Assembly: GCF_000276665.1 (NCBI RefSeq) | Contig: NW_004955483.1 | Coordinates: 9,292,866-9,356,865, forward strand | Origin: Chinchilla lanigera | Lineage: Eukaryota; Chordata; Mammalia; Rodentia; Chinchillidae | DNA: 64,000 bases | Direction of reading: 5' to 3' | Shown: positions 1 to 11,880 of the stretch, piece by piece | How the letters are laid out: each line of letters opens with the position of its first letter | How positions within the stretch are numbered: position 1 is the first letter of the stretch | Translations under genes and position numbers: made by a program | The notes under the pieces: model-generated | Database searches by the model: none | The model's input: only the letters and a program-made list of their open reading frames with translations | What the model was told of the DNA's origin: nothing

Positions 1-90
1 TTTTCATTTCAACATCCCAATATGATGTCAAATGATAATAGTAGAGCAGGCATACTTGACTTTATTCCTGAATTTATGTATGTACTTATT

Positions 91-172
91 TATTTTGCTG
101 TGCCAGAGACCAAACTCACAGGCTCCTGCACACTAGGTAAATGCTGTACCACTGAGCTACTGCCCCAGCCCT
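91..172 (-). mobile_element. ID-type tRNA-derived SINE, diverged
   Basis: Read on the minus strand this is a tRNA-derived SINE head with CTCAGTGGTACAGC-like A-box sequence, followed by a diverged B-box region. No A-tail or target duplication is clear, so it is an old copy. It lies directly beside a second antisense SINE. Confidence 0.75.
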
Positions 173-183
173 GACAATTTAAG

Positions 184-267
184 TCTTTTCTTTGGTACCA
201 GGAGTCAAACTCAGGACCTTGCACTTGCCAGGCAGGTGCTTATGCCATTGAGCTGTATCCCCGACCC
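184..267 (-). mobile_element. tRNA-derived SINE, GGTACC subfamily
   Basis: Minus-strand SINE with the GCCTGGCAAGTGCAAGGTCC core and a GGTACC end before a T-rich (A-tail complement) flank. It matches the younger SINE subfamily seen at 29.58, 36.36, 38.87 and 47.48 kb, but is more diverged. Confidence 0.8.
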
Positions 268-800
268 TGAGTTTATTTCTTTATTCTTGTTTTTAACTTT
301 TAATAAAATACTGGTTTATGGTAAATATCTCCTGTTATGGGAAATAAGCAGTATTATAGCCTGATGTTTCAATATCTATTCCCATAGAATCTTTCAGAAA
401 ATGTCTTTGCAGCATCTTTAATAATCAAATTTCTTCCTACTAAATCAGTAATACTGTCAATTGCATAATTTAATTTATGCATCATAGAAACTGACCATTC
501 CTGGAAGATTTGAAATTATTGGGTCTGTAATTTATTGGACTGCAGTCCTTTTTTTGGTTGATTCATTATAAAAGCCCACTCTCTGAAATGTTTTTCTGTA
601 GTCATATTTTAAATCAAGATTTTTACTTTTTAAAGTAATATTAAAACATTTGTATTTTCCTAGAAATACTGTGATTTCTATATTTTGAATATTTATTAGC
701 AGAGAGTCAAATATTGCATATCCTTAAAACTGAAAATTTCTTTAACATTTGTGGTTTTATCCTACTTCTCAGATTTAATTTAGTTTATTTGTTCTTCAGA
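268..800. other. AT-rich sequence, nothing recognised
   Basis: Very AT-rich, with no ORF, SINE or simple repeat that I can name. It may be the eroded start of the antisense L1-like block that follows. Confidence 0.4.
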
Positions 801-2283
801 ACATTAGATTACTTAGTAATAAATCTATTTTAATTTTGTGTCTATTTAAAGACCATCTTTTGAAATATTTTTATTTAAACTCTTGTGTTTCTATCATTAT
901 TTTTGTGCTTTCCTTTCCTTTTGCTTTCTTTAACTTTCTTGGCTTTTTTCTAATTTCTTGAGTTGATCTTGTTTTAAATTTTGCTAATAAGGAAAATATA
1001 TAAGGTATCTGCCTGACTGTAAATTACCTACACTTTGATACATAAAGTAACGCAGAAGGTGCTCGTTATCATTACTGTCTCTGTCTGTGATTGCATACTT
1101 TATTATGCCTTGGACCTTGCAGATACTTAACTATTTTTAAAATATACAAATTAACTTGAATTGTTTATGCTTCTGCTTGTTACTGAGTTTTATTGTAGTG
1201 TGGTCACAGGGGTATTGAGATGTTGTGAAATTTTCTTTATACCCCAATACATGATTACTTTTGTTAATGTTCTGTGAGCCCCTGTATAGAAGATGCATGC
1301 TGTAATTAACAGGTTTCTCTAGTCATCAAATTAGCTGTATTTGTTATTTTATCTTACTTTTCTAGGTCCTTATTAAATTTTCATCTGATTACTTTCCCAA
1401 GGATTAAAAGCATGAGAGTGTATTTTAATAACACAGTTTCATGTGTCTGAATCTCTGCTTATTTTCCTTTATATATTTCCGTGCTGTGCTATCTCAGTAC
1501 ATAAAATGTTAACTTTTTTTTGGAATGTACCTTTTGTTATTAAAAACCTCACTCTTAGTTCCTACCTTAGATATTTAATACTGATTTTATGTTAATACTC
1601 TGTCACTCTTAAAAGTGCGGTTTCCTCGTAATTCTTTGCTTTGGTCCTTTTTCTTTTAACTTTTATGGGTTCCTTACACATAGCAGAAGGCCGTTCTTAA
1701 TTTATGGCTCCATTTGAGATTCTTTTACTTCTTTCAAGAGAGTTAATACCTATCTTGAATGTTGATGTACTGGTTCTAATTTTTGCCATCCTTTTATTGC
1801 TTTTGCTTTTCTAGTTCCTTGATAGTTCTACTTTCTTTCACTTTATGTGATGTAATTTATTCTCCAGTAATGTTCATATAGTACATTATGTTTATCTTCT
1901 TATTGTCTCCAGTTTATCAAACATGACCTTATTTCAGTATGAGCAATCTCAACAAGCTTTTGACCATACCTCCCCTGTTTAAGGAGAGATTGACACATTT
2001 TTATCCTCATTTGGAATTCTTCTTGTTTCTTAAAACATAAATATAGGCATAGAGATATTTGGATTCCATTAATTATCCTTTTAAAATATTATGTAACTTT
2101 TCTTACAAGAATTATCGAGATAACCTGAACTCCTTTTTTTTATAAATATATTCAATTATTTCCAATTTGCATGGTTTGGTTGCATATATGGTAAATATTT
2201 TAAACCACAGCTTCTCCTTTTTCTTTTTTAAAATTAAATTTTGGTGTATTAGAAAACTTTCTCAAATAATAGTTTTATGAAGT
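801..2283 (-). mobile_element. Antisense L1 LINE fragment (old)
   Basis: AT-rich, pyrimidine-rich plus strand. The stretch 1180-1320 has the order typical of antisense L1 ORF2: a TTTTATTGTAGTGTGGTCA segment, then a segment resembling the usual antisense text before the fingers region (ATGTTCTGTGAGCCCCTG-like). No ORF is preserved. Edges are uncertain and the block may continue past the LTR inserted at 2284. Confidence 0.55.
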
Positions 2284-2679
2284 TGTCTTGGTTACTTTTC
2301 TCTCATTGCTGAGACAAAATACCCAATGCCCAAAATGAAGGAAGGAAAGGTTTATCTAGCTTACAGTTTGTGGAGGTTTCAGTCCATACTTGGCTGGCTC
2401 CCAGACAGAAGACAGCAAAGCAACAAGAACAAAGGGGGGAATGGCAGCCGAACATCAAACAGCCAGAGCAAACCGGGGAATGGCGGCAAGCAGCTTCTTT
2501 CCCTGCCTTACATTGTAAACAGGCTACCCCCACCTAAGGGGCGTGTAGCTCTCACATAATCTCCGCCCTCCTCTTGCCCAGGCTCAGGATGTATACAACG
2601 TAAGCACCTTGGTTTCCTGCTGAGTCACTTAGCCAAACCTCTAGACTCCCCAAGTTGACACAATGTATCAACCATAACA
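2284..2679 (-). mobile_element. Solo LTR, MaLR-like, with 5-bp target duplication
   Basis: The 396-bp element starts TGTCTTGG and ends CATAACA, so it has TG...CA termini. It is flanked by GAAGT on both sides (2279-2283 and 2680-2684). Its text (GCTGAGACAAAATACCCAA, then a GTTTAT segment, then a CA-rich middle) is shared with the LTR at 18133-18536. The sense strand is inferred as minus from an AATAAA-like signal there. There is no internal region, so it is a solo LTR. Family name is inferred; the termini and duplication are seen. Confidence 0.8.
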
Positions 2680-3080
2680 GAAGTACATGATTTTCTTACT
2701 GTTCTTTTACATTCAAGGGTGTATCTTTTTTATTTCTTAGCTCTCATACCTCAACAGAAAACTTGGTATGTTTAGAAATCCTGTGTCGAAACCTTTTGCC
2801 ATCTGTAATACACTGATGCTTTATTTCTTCTGTTTTCAGATGGGAGTCTGACTTTTTTTCTATTTTAGTGACCTAGTTAACTGCATTTTTTCACCTTTCT
2901 CACTAGATGCTTGTAATTTTCTTCCTTTGGCTTCAAAATTCAAATGTTTCCTCAGTAGGTAAATGGCAGTTTTCATTCATTTATTAATTTATATATGTAT
3001 ACATATGTGTATGTCAGTTTGCATTACTTGTTTTCTTGTACAGATTAAGCTTTTTTTGCTATAGGTATCAGGTAGAAAGG
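2680..3080. other. AT-rich sequence, possibly continued antisense L1
   Basis: T-rich plus strand like the block before the LTR. No diagnostic motif is preserved and no gene is seen. Confidence 0.35.
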
Positions 3081-3660
3081 GTGATCAAAATATACAGTTA
3101 TTGTTTAAACTTAAAATATTCTTATTACGGTAAAGAATACATTGTCATTAATTCCCTTCAAAATGTTCTCTCTTGCTTCATATACACTTATCCCATTATT
3201 CTTGGCACTTTCTGAAGCAATTCTGTAAGTCCTCTTTCATGAGTGTCTTTATGAGGTATGATCAAAAGTAGGAAAATGCTACTACCAAGTGCCATCCAAC
3301 AGAAAGGCATGTTTGTAAAGACATGATGTGCCCTCATCTACCTTATTCACTAAATCTGGCAACTTGTGATTTACCTCTTCCTCAAAGTCAAAATGACCAT
3401 GAAAGATAAGAGTTTTGAATGAGTTCAGGGCATCAAAGCAGCCGTGACAGCACAAATGAAGACACTTATGAAAGAAGACTTCCAGAAATGCTTCAGACAG
3501 TGGCAAGAACAGTGAGAGAAGTACATTGGAGACAGGGGGAATTTTGAGGGAGATTTGTGGCAATGAATTTTTTCCTGTAATAACTTTTTAAATGTAAACA
3601 GCATATTGTCCTCATATTTCTTTAGTTCAGAAAAGTTTTCTTACATGATATCTTTAGTTA
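3081..3660 (+). mobile_element. Old mariner-type DNA transposon relic (transposase pseudogene)
   Basis: A mariner-family relic. One frame from 3381 to 3554 (58 codons, two in-frame stops) reads as the transposase C-terminus: a VKM..K segment, then EDFQKCFRQWQEQ, then a GNFEGD ending that matches the (C)I..QG.(Y)FEGD tail of mariner transposases related to SETMAR and GVQW3. A left flank GTGATCAAAATATACAG and its order match a second copy at 44620-45170. Upstream catalytic parts are not readable. Too decayed to be active. Confidence 0.75.
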
Positions 3661-4160
3661 CTACTCTTTGGTATGTATTCCAATTACTTTATGACCCACA
3701 GAAATCTGTATGTTGGCTTCCTACTTTGTCTTCTATATCCTTTGCAATGTCTCTTATTATTCAGCTTTTTTCTCTGCATTTTGGCATAGTTTTTCAAGTT
3801 TATCCTTCATATGGCTCCTGTGGCTCATTCAGTGTTACCCTTTCTTTTCATTGGTTTTATATAGTTTTACATTAGACTTTAATCATTGGTTATTGGAATA
3901 TATTCTGATATATTTTCCGTAATTTAGTTATTGATTTTGTTTTCATTCATTTGCCATTGATGTCTGAGTCTGGACTTTTTTCTTCTTCTTCTTCTTCTTC
4001 TTCTTTACTTGGAAAACACAAACCATATCTTGTCTGAAATTTATTTCTTTCCAGTTGTAGCTTTTCTTTGATTAAAAAGTATCTCCTTTCTCTATTTCTT
4101 ACGCTGTAATTTGCTCAGTCACCAAGTCCTTACCATCCTGATGTTGCCTGCTTTTGCTTC
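3661..4160 (-). mobile_element. Probable antisense L1/HAL1-like fragment
   Basis: T-rich plus strand whose style (TTTGCAATGTCTCTTATTA, then TTTTTCAAGTTTATCC) resembles antisense L1. No ORF remains. It contains a (TTC)n run. The assignment is weak. Confidence 0.35.
3980..4004. repeat. (TTC)n microsatellite
   Basis: About eight uninterrupted TTC units inside T-rich sequence. Confidence 0.95.
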
Positions 4161-5520
4161 ACTTATCAAATGGTAAGAGACCTTGCCAGGCCTAGACTTT
4201 GTTCTGAGATGATCCCTGTACCTTCAGGCGAAGACGATACTCCTTTGCTCCATCTTCCAAGGGAGGCTTGATTCTTAAAAATTATTGAGCAGTGTGTGCA
4301 TGTGCCAGAGGCTGTATAGATTGGAGGGGTCTTAGCCATGGGCAGTGTCTGTCAGGGCTCCACTGTGGCTGCTGTTTGCTTGGCAGTGGGCAGAAACATT
4401 GTGCAAGGAACAGTGCTCTAATTCTGAACTCCTCCCTGACCCTAGTGCACTGCAGGTCCCTGGGTGCCTGTGACTGAAGTCTTCACATGGAAGAGAGATG
4501 GTCTCCATCCCACCAGATAGCCAAAGTCATAGCCGTACTTATGCTTAGTTCTCCTCATCAGTGCCCCTAGATCCTAGTGATCTGGATGCCAGTGAGTGCC
4601 AGTGATCCATTGTATCTTAGTTCACCCTCACCACTAACATTCACCCCTCTCTATTAGGACTATGACTTGCTGGTGCTGCCAGAGTGATTTCTTGTTTCTC
4701 TTCATAGCGCCCATACTCTTGCAGGAGGGAGAATCACAAGTCACATTTCTGCTTCCACCTTTTATATGATGCTTTCTGTGCTCTATCTAGCAAAATGTCT
4801 TAATGTTAAATGCCTGGTACCTTCTTCTCTTTCCCAGCACCAGTGTCACCTTCCCCTTATCTTGGTGCTTTCGGTACCGATGTGCAGATTGTTGATGGGT
4901 TCGATAGACAAAGAGAGAAATTTATACAACACAAATAGAGGGGTTGTGAATATTAAAGAAACATTGATGGGGTTCTCTTAAATAATGAACTCCCCCAGGA
5001 CCCTTAGTGCATAAAGTAGTTGATAAAATTTAGATTTTCCCTTACATTGTTAGATGCGTGGCTTTTGTCTACTGTGAGCTACACCCGTGTCCCTGTAATG
5101 GCCCCAGGAGTGTCCTGCTTCATGGTCCAATTAGGAACAAAACAACATCCAACTGGCAGCCAGTCACTTCTCCTGCAAGAGTGCTTATGATTCAGAGCGC
5201 TGCCCGATTCAGCCTTTGCACTTTTCCTGGTGGCATTTGCAGCTGGGTTCTGGTTGTTCAGCAGATAATTGCTTCACCCTAGAAGCTTCAGTGATCCTCG
5301 AAGGCCCTCTCTTACTAAGGAGAGCAGGACTGCCAACATATTTTAAGGAAACAAAGAACAATAGTATCACATGTCTTTGTCTAAGAGGAAGGGAAAAAAC
5401 CCAGTTCTCTCCACATCTGAACACAATGTAGACGTAGTCAGAAACAACAAAATAGAAGTCAAGTGCACAGAAGCAGAGGGTGGATCATAGGCTAACTGAA
5501 CCCAGAGGAGTTTTATTTAT
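4161..5520. other. Unassigned sequence
   Basis: No coding region or recognisable interspersed repeat. ORFs here are 60-75 codons with no protein-like composition and overlap on opposite strands. Some parts could be very old repeats. Confidence 0.4.
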
Positions 5521-5534
5521 TGACTTATATTGTC

Positions 5535-5560
5535 TGCATGTGTATGTGTGTGTGTGTGTT
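5535..5560. repeat. Short (TG)n microsatellite
   Basis: Imperfect TG run including a TA interruption, followed by a GA-rich stretch. Confidence 0.8.
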
Positions 5561-5863
5561 AGAGAGATGGGCAGGTAGACAAAGATAGTGCTTCTGGCTG
5601 GAATCTGTTTATAGTACGTATAGAAATGCCTCACTCCTCTTCCCCAGGAGTCTTTAATCTTTCTTTTACCGACAAAATTATATATGGGGAAGAGATATTA
5701 TAAAATGACAGATGTAATTGAATCAACAGAATTCTGTTGATTCACCACCATTTTGAAGGGCCTTTGTCCATAGACTGGACTATGTCCGAAAGCCATAGCT
5801 TCCTTCTCCTGTGACCATGGGTACCTCAGACCTATGCATAGATGTCCAGAGAGACGGGTTGTG

Positions 5864-5895
5864 AGCTGAAGTCCTGTAGTCAGCTGAAGTCCTGT
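5864..5895. repeat. 18-bp period tandem pair
   Basis: AGCTGAAGTCCTGT occurs at 5864-5877 and again at 5882-5895, an exact 14-bp repeat with an 18-bp period. Confidence 0.85.
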
Positions 5896-7440
5896 GTAAC
5901 ATTAGTGTCTGTGGTTCACTTCTTGGAGCTTTTGGAATGTGAAGAATGAGCACAGAGCCATCACCAGAGACTAAGAAGGAGTGCTTTGGGAATGCCATTG
6001 ACCCAAAGCTACTAAAGCGAGAAGTGGTTTCTAGCAGTTGACATGGTGGCCTGAGGCAGATGGGTGTATTTTCATGTGTTGTGACATATCAAGGAGAGAC
6101 AGACTTTGCTTTTGCAACTCTTTTAGATTTCCACTTACCCCTCACACTACCATTCTGTATTGAAATTACATATGAATATAACCGTAACATTGGGATGTGC
6201 TTCCCAAGGTTACCCGTGAAATAACTTATACCTGATACTGGAAACACTTTTCTCCATTTACGTACCCAGGATATGTGTGCAAACATGAGGCTTTCTTAGC
6301 ACCACTGTGTGAGCAAACTATAGTAAAGAAAGTCAGTACTAACTGAATATTGCATGTTGATTCAGCCTATACAGTGTGGTAGATACTTTCATACATACTT
6401 GTGTCTAATTCTATAGCTCTTGGTATAACTATCATCAGGAGACCCATTTATGATTAAGGGGAATTTCTTGGGAAATTTTTCTCCCTTATTCCCAGCCATT
6501 GGATAACATTGGACTAAATAACATCATTCTGGGACCTTTGACTGCATAACATTTTTTTCCACTGCCACAACACATTGATTCTCCTTCAAATTCTCTTTCC
6601 AGTATATTTTATCTTCTAAATATCTTCTGAATATTTTATTAACAAAATGTTGCCTAACGAAGAGCTCCCCCATCTCAGTGCCTGAGTTTAGCCTTACCCC
6701 CAAGCACATAAGTCTATTTTACTTTCTCTTTAAATAATGCTACACCATGAGCAAGTGGTCTTGCACAATGAGAGAGGAAGGATGTGTAAGTGCACAGGAT
6801 CTAAAAATAACCCTGGAGCAGTGCAGGGATCCTGCGCAGTCCTGTTATATACCCCGCCTTGTGTAAACTACTTCTTTTGTGGCCCTGATAAAGTCCTACC
6901 TTTTGGTTTCTACCCTTGGGAAATGAAAAGGGTTAATTAGGGATCTCCCTGAGGTCTATTCTAGCTCCCCAGTTCTGCAATTATATGCATCACATCCAAG
7001 AGGAAGCCTGAAAATACAAAACAGAATTTAATGTTGTCATAAAATGTAATGTACACTTGGGTCTTGAGAAGCATGCATGCATGAGTTAATGGGACACATA
7101 GTTCATGGTACACTTAATTGATATTTTGCCGCCTGATAATTGGGCATTACTAGAAGTAGTTTGCTTAAATGACTGTAATTTGTATTACTTTGGCAAAATA
7201 AAATAAGATACTTTTTATTGTTTTTCCCCTTCTTGTTTTCTGAGGCTTGTAGTTAATTTTTAAACACTTTCTCTGGATATAATATATGCTAGACAAATGT
7301 GCGTGTCATCTAATTCACATGTGTAACATACAGATGTCCCTAGTCCTGCCTCTAACAGTTGGGCTTTCCTCTTTGTTCCTTTCGGAAACCCGTGTACAAA
7401 CATGTTCCTTATTCCTCTACCCTTTATCTTTTTATTCAAG
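5896..7440. other. Unassigned sequence with one MIR-like fragment
   Basis: No gene seen. Positions about 6370-6450 resemble the MIR core (a CTAATTCTATAGC-like segment, then an ACCCATTTATGA-like segment). The rest is unassigned. Confidence 0.4.
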
Positions 7441-7445
7441 GTGAT

Positions 7446-7538
7446 TTTTTTTGTTTTCTTTTGGCAAGACGATAGGGATGGAACGCAGGGCCTTGCACAT
7501 ACGAGTGAGTGCTCTACCACAGTGCTACACACTCAGCC
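7446..7538 (-). mobile_element. ID-type SINE
   Basis: The minus strand reads a tRNA-like head with GTAGCACTGTGGTAGAGCA and a GGCCCTGCGTTCCATCCC B-box segment, ending at the T-run (A-tail complement) at 7446-7452. Confidence 0.85.
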
Positions 7539-8184
7539 CTACTTAGGGGATCTTGAGAAGCATTTACAGCCACTTCCTATTGTCTTCACCTCTGTTCAGA
7601 CCTGTGTCAAGCTTCCTTTACAAGGCCGTATCCGTATCCTAGGAGAGGACAAACCAGCAAACCCCTGGTCCATGGACTCCCCTTCGTGGCATCCCACAGG
7701 GTCCCCACTCCTCTGGGGGAGATGGTGTCTCCTGATGCCTACCTGGAAAACCCTGGCAGAGACACAGCACTGATGCAATTCTACCCACTGCTTCTCATGC
7801 CACCTCCCCTTGTGGCCTAGAGAGAGACCTCCTGAGATCTCAGCACTGCCTTCCTGGGATCTCATCTTGGGCAATACGTTACCTCCTCCCACCTGGCTCT
7901 CTCTTCCCTAGGATTGTGGGACGGGAGGAGAAGAGAGAGGCAAGGAGTCAAAGGGCAATTCTCCTGTCTGGCTGGACAAGAATCCTGAAAATGGACAGTG
8001 GTGAACTGGGGAAAGGGCTAACCCCATAACTGCCTGTAGGGGGCGTCTGGTTCCATTACCCAAGAACCTCAAACTCAGAAACTGGGACGGATCAGGGTCT
8101 CTGTTCCTGACACCTGGTCAACCCCAGAGCTGCTGCTCTCACCTGCACTTGGGAGCCATTATGTTCTGAGAGTGCTTTTCAAGG
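7539..8184. other. Unassigned, moderately GC-rich sequence
   Basis: No recognisable gene or repeat. The 98-123 codon ORFs on the two strands overlap each other, and one runs through the adjacent SINE, so neither is credible. Confidence 0.45.
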
Positions 8185-8340
8185 TAGCATGTGCCAGCCA
8201 CTGTATGCGATTGTCTTATAATAACCATTTTGCATTACTTGATGATCATTTCTCTTTTATAAATGAGTAGCTGAGGCTCAGTGAGATGGTCTGCTCACGG
8301 TTGTAGTGGAATATGTATCTGGTCTGTGATTTCAGGTCAT
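8185..8340 (+). mobile_element. MIR SINE
   Basis: Sense MIR core: an ATAATAACCATTTTGCATTA segment, then AATGAGTAGCTGAGGCTCAG and GAGATGGTCTGCTCACGG, the order of the MIR text for the GAAACTGAGGCACAGAGAGG region. Ancient mammalian SINE. Confidence 0.7.
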
Positions 8341-10240
8341 TTCTATCTTTCTGGCAGGCCTTAACATGAAGCCAAATAAGCTTGCAAAAGCAAGGAGAGT
8401 TACTTTATCTTGTTTCCTCATCCAGAATGTTGGCTGCTGGCTGCTGCTGGAATTTAAAGGAAAGGGAAGCTTCTGATATTTCACTTTAAAAATTAAAAGG
8501 TTTAAAGTACAGACTGGGGCGTGGGGTAAGTGAGTGAAGTGTATTCATATTGAAACAATGTGATGTTTCACTAGAGTTAATGTTGGCAGGGGAGGGATGG
8601 GAAAGAATTACAGAGCAGAAACCTCTAGGGCCTAGAGGGGAGGCCCCGTGGGGGAGAAAGGGGAAGCGTCCTACAGATGAACTTGACCTTCTCCACCAAA
8701 CTGTCAAGGGCTGTGCTGCTGAACCTTTCTCTGGGACCGGAAAAATAGATAGTAGGGTAGTTGCTGTTTTGGGGTAGCACACAAAGGACAGCTTAGAATG
8801 GGGATAATATTAAAAGTTTCCAGTGTTTTGGTACAGATTTTAAAATCTATAAGATTTATGATCTGAGATCCCTCACCCTGAAAGACATGAGAATTTTCTA
8901 TGTGCCTGATAGATTGCATTTGTACAAATCTACTTCTGCGTGTCTCTCAGTTGAAACAAGTAGATTTTAAGCGCTGTCTAGCTCTCGGACAATCCTGGTT
9001 GAGGTCAGAACGGAAAAAGATGGGCATTAGTAGCGCTGCTGGATAAAGAAACCTTACCCCTGGGGCACCCTGCTCCCTGTCTCTTATGTAGTCCCAGCAT
9101 GTATGTTTTTCTCCTTCTTCGGATGTACCCATGAGTAATTTGTTCCATGTGTTTCGTGGGAGTAAAAATGTCAACATACTTAAATATTAGGAATTTTATT
9201 TTCAGTCTTTGCATTGGATGAGGGGCAAGGCTCTTTTTCCTTTTGGGGGATACCTGTATAATCTCAGGAACAAGCCTGCCTTTGTTGTGTTTTCTTAATC
9301 TTACCTCACCTGGCCTAGACTTGATTCCTATCCAGATTGCACTCAGAGCGTGCAGAGAGGTAACTGCAACCAGCAACAAGCTCTGACAGCTGGGTCATTT
9401 CCTAAGACTCGCAGGACATGACTTGAGTTTCCAGGTCTGGCTTCGGCCCCTTTTGTCAAAGCTGACATTTAACTCGCCCCAGCCTGTGCAGTGGGGGCTG
9501 ATTGAACTTGCTTTCTGATTCATAGCTTATAGGTGATTCCACTTGTAAAGTATTTTGAGACCGTTGCTTTCATTCATTTATTCCAAACAAACAGTTGTTG
9601 TTGAATGAATGGTGACTTTGATGTAAAAACACTATACAGGCATAAAACACTGGCAGCTTGTAGATAGCAATTTTTTTATTTGTTCTCCTAAAGGAATTCA
9701 TTACCAAATTCTTATGAATCTTGAACCTCAAGAAGAATAATCCTTTCTTTTGTTGGAGCTTTAAATTTAGAATAATCAGACAATAGTGAAGCATTCTGTT
9801 CAAAGCATTCCTTTTAGGCTACACTTGCTCTTAAGAAGAGATGAATTTGATTAGCGTCGAGCACCCGTCAGTGTTTTTGCATAGCTAATACCAGGGAAAA
9901 TTTGCAAAAAGTTGTGCCTGCTGTTTAATGTTTTTATACACTCAACTTTTAATTATCTGTATTAATAGAGTGTGATCAGGGATGTGTATACTCCGAAGTC
10001 ATTTCCTTTGGCTTTGGGGAGCAGTGTATAATGCTTTTATTTATTTATGGTTTTGTTTAGGTAGTATTAAAATTGGGCTACATTCTTTGTGTATCATTGG
10101 AAGGAAGAAAGGAATGGCCCAAAGTATAAGAAAAGACTAGAGAAAGGTCGACTGGAAATTTTCAAATTATTGCAGATAAGACATAGCATAAGTTATCCCA
10201 AGACTATTAATTTTGATTATTAAATAGAAGATGATAGCCA
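8341..10240. other. Unassigned sequence
   Basis: No gene seen. A 124-codon minus-strand ORF at 9005-9379 has no recognisable domain and overlaps another minus ORF. Around 9570-9620 there is an ATTCATTTATTCC / TTGAATGAATGG pair like old L2 or MIR ends. Confidence 0.4.
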
Positions 10241-10417
10241 ACAATTGACTGTAGCTGCATGACACAGTAAACCACATTGAAGAGATTCCCATGTACAGTA
10301 TATATCATTTCCAAGTGTTGCATTTTAAAGTTTCCTGAAAGTGAATCCAAATTGTGTTCCAGTAAAACTATAGCAATGGACACTGTCAGAGCCCTCCTGA
10401 GTACATTTTGCATATCA
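10241..10417 (+). repeat. Copy B of a local triple: plus-strand, interrupted
   Basis: This segment matches the reverse complement of 11720-11880 at about 85 percent by eye. Shared words include ACTGTAGCTGCATGACA, GAGATTCCCATGTAC and AGTAAAACTATAGCAATG. The clear match stops at the CCCTC at 10392-10396. The missing continuation lies at 12998-13058 (copy A), also starting at CCCTC. A weak TTTTGCAT match near 10410 may be chance. Family unknown. Confidence 0.8.
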
Positions 10418-11630
10418 CTGGTTCCAAGTAGCTCTTTTAGGGGCAAAGAGGATCTGGTATCGGGACATAGCAATGTTTCTACATAATATTGTCTTATTTG
10501 TGATGGCTGTGACTATTTATTATTTTTAAAACATAGCCCTCTTCTTCCTAGCCAGTCACCTTGTTTTCAATGGATGGTCATAATGGAGTTTTTTGGAGAG
10601 TTGGTTCCTGAATAGGGCCTTTGGGATTTCAAAGGTTTTCTCAACCTAAAGATAGATTTCTTCAGCAGCCCGCTTTAGGACCTTCCCCGCCTACCGTGTT
10701 TGTGCTCTCTGTGGCCCCTGTCCTGAGTGATTAGTGAGATTGTGCCATCCACACCCTGGGAGGCAGTGATTGCTAAGTCTTCAGAGCGAGATCAGTGCGG
10801 CTGTGATATGCAATGGAAAGAAGGCAGACCATGGCTGTACCATCGGGTGTGGGCCAGTCCTCTGTAAGCAGCGGGGTTCTGACTGAGCACCAGCTCTCAT
10901 TAGTCCTGCTGCCTTGCCTGCCTGTCCCCTGGCCAGGCAAAGGTCTGCCTACTCCCCCTACCTCGAAGGTGCCCTGTGGGACATCTGTGCAGGTGCCCCG
11001 GGATTGTCCTCTCCCCCAGCTGGATGCTGAGAACCTGGAGAGGAGGGAGGTGTAGCTTTTTGCTGGAGGTCATTGTCACGGATCCGGCTCCCAGCCTGGC
11101 CTGCCAACACTGCAGAAACGTCAGTCTCAGTCTCTCTGAGCTACAGCAGAGCTGACCTTGCCTCTCCTGTGAAACAGACACTGTCACAGCTGCCCTTTGT
11201 TCCTGCTGCCCCATCTCCACTCTGCTGGCCTCTGGGAGGTCAGCACCCTAGTGCTGCCCTCACCTGTTATCCTGCTGTGACCTGCTGTGTGGAAAAGGAA
11301 GGAAGCACCCACAGTTGCTGCTGTGGGTGTGGCGTGGTCTATGTACTTTTATATCCATAATTGAACTTTAGCTTTCTGAGGCTGGTGGCAATGCCTCATT
11401 TTATAGCACATGGACTTGACGGTGAAGGCAGTAAATAATCCCTACCCTCAAAAAATGTTTATTTTGGATATCTGGAGGTGCCATTCCAAGATACTATACT
11501 GTCCAGAAGAAGAGAGGGGGCAAGAGAGAGTCTTTAAATGAAAACATCTAATTACAGAGTTTCAGGTAGCGTGAGTCCTTGGAAGGCTGTGCTGTTAAAA
11601 CCATGCCACGTGGGTGACTGTCTCCTATAG
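10418..11630. other. Unassigned sequence between copies B and M
   Basis: No gene seen. GC rises around 10800-11340, where 80-106 codon ORFs on both strands overlap each other without protein-like features. A short AT-rich tail leads to copy M. Confidence 0.4.
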
Positions 11631-11880
11631 TGTGTGATGCAAAACACAGCGTGCATCAAACAGCGACTAGATGATCTTTTCAGGAGCATTATGGTACTCC
11701 ATTCTAAGTGCTTAATGCGGGAGGGCTCTCGCAGTGTTCATTGCTATAGTTTTACTGGAACACAACTTGGATTCACTTTTAGGAAACTTCAGAACCCAAC
11801 CCTTGGAAATAATGATATATACCGTACATGGGAATCTCTTAAATGTGGTTTATTATGTCATGCAGCTACAGTAAATTGCT
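11631..11880 (-). repeat. Copy M of a local triple: minus-strand, contiguous
   Basis: The reverse complement of this segment carries, without a break, the sequence of copy B (10241-10398) followed by that of copy A (12998-13058). The A part (11661-11725) and B part (11726-11880) join across GAGCCCTCCCGCATTAAG. It is therefore the only unbroken copy. It has no ORF of note, no terminal repeats and no A-tail that I can see. Confidence 0.8.

Noticed and set aside
7402..7773. 123-codon plus-strand ORF
   Set aside because: Runs through an antisense ID SINE, and the remainder is not protein-like.
10800..11340. CpG island or promoter
   Set aside because: GC rises modestly, but CpG dinucleotides stay rare by eye and no core promoter pattern is seen.
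11720..11880. Charlie/hAT-type fragment
   Set aside because: The phrase TTTTACTGGAACACAAC resembles Charlie-family text, but the sequence on either side does not follow that consensus.
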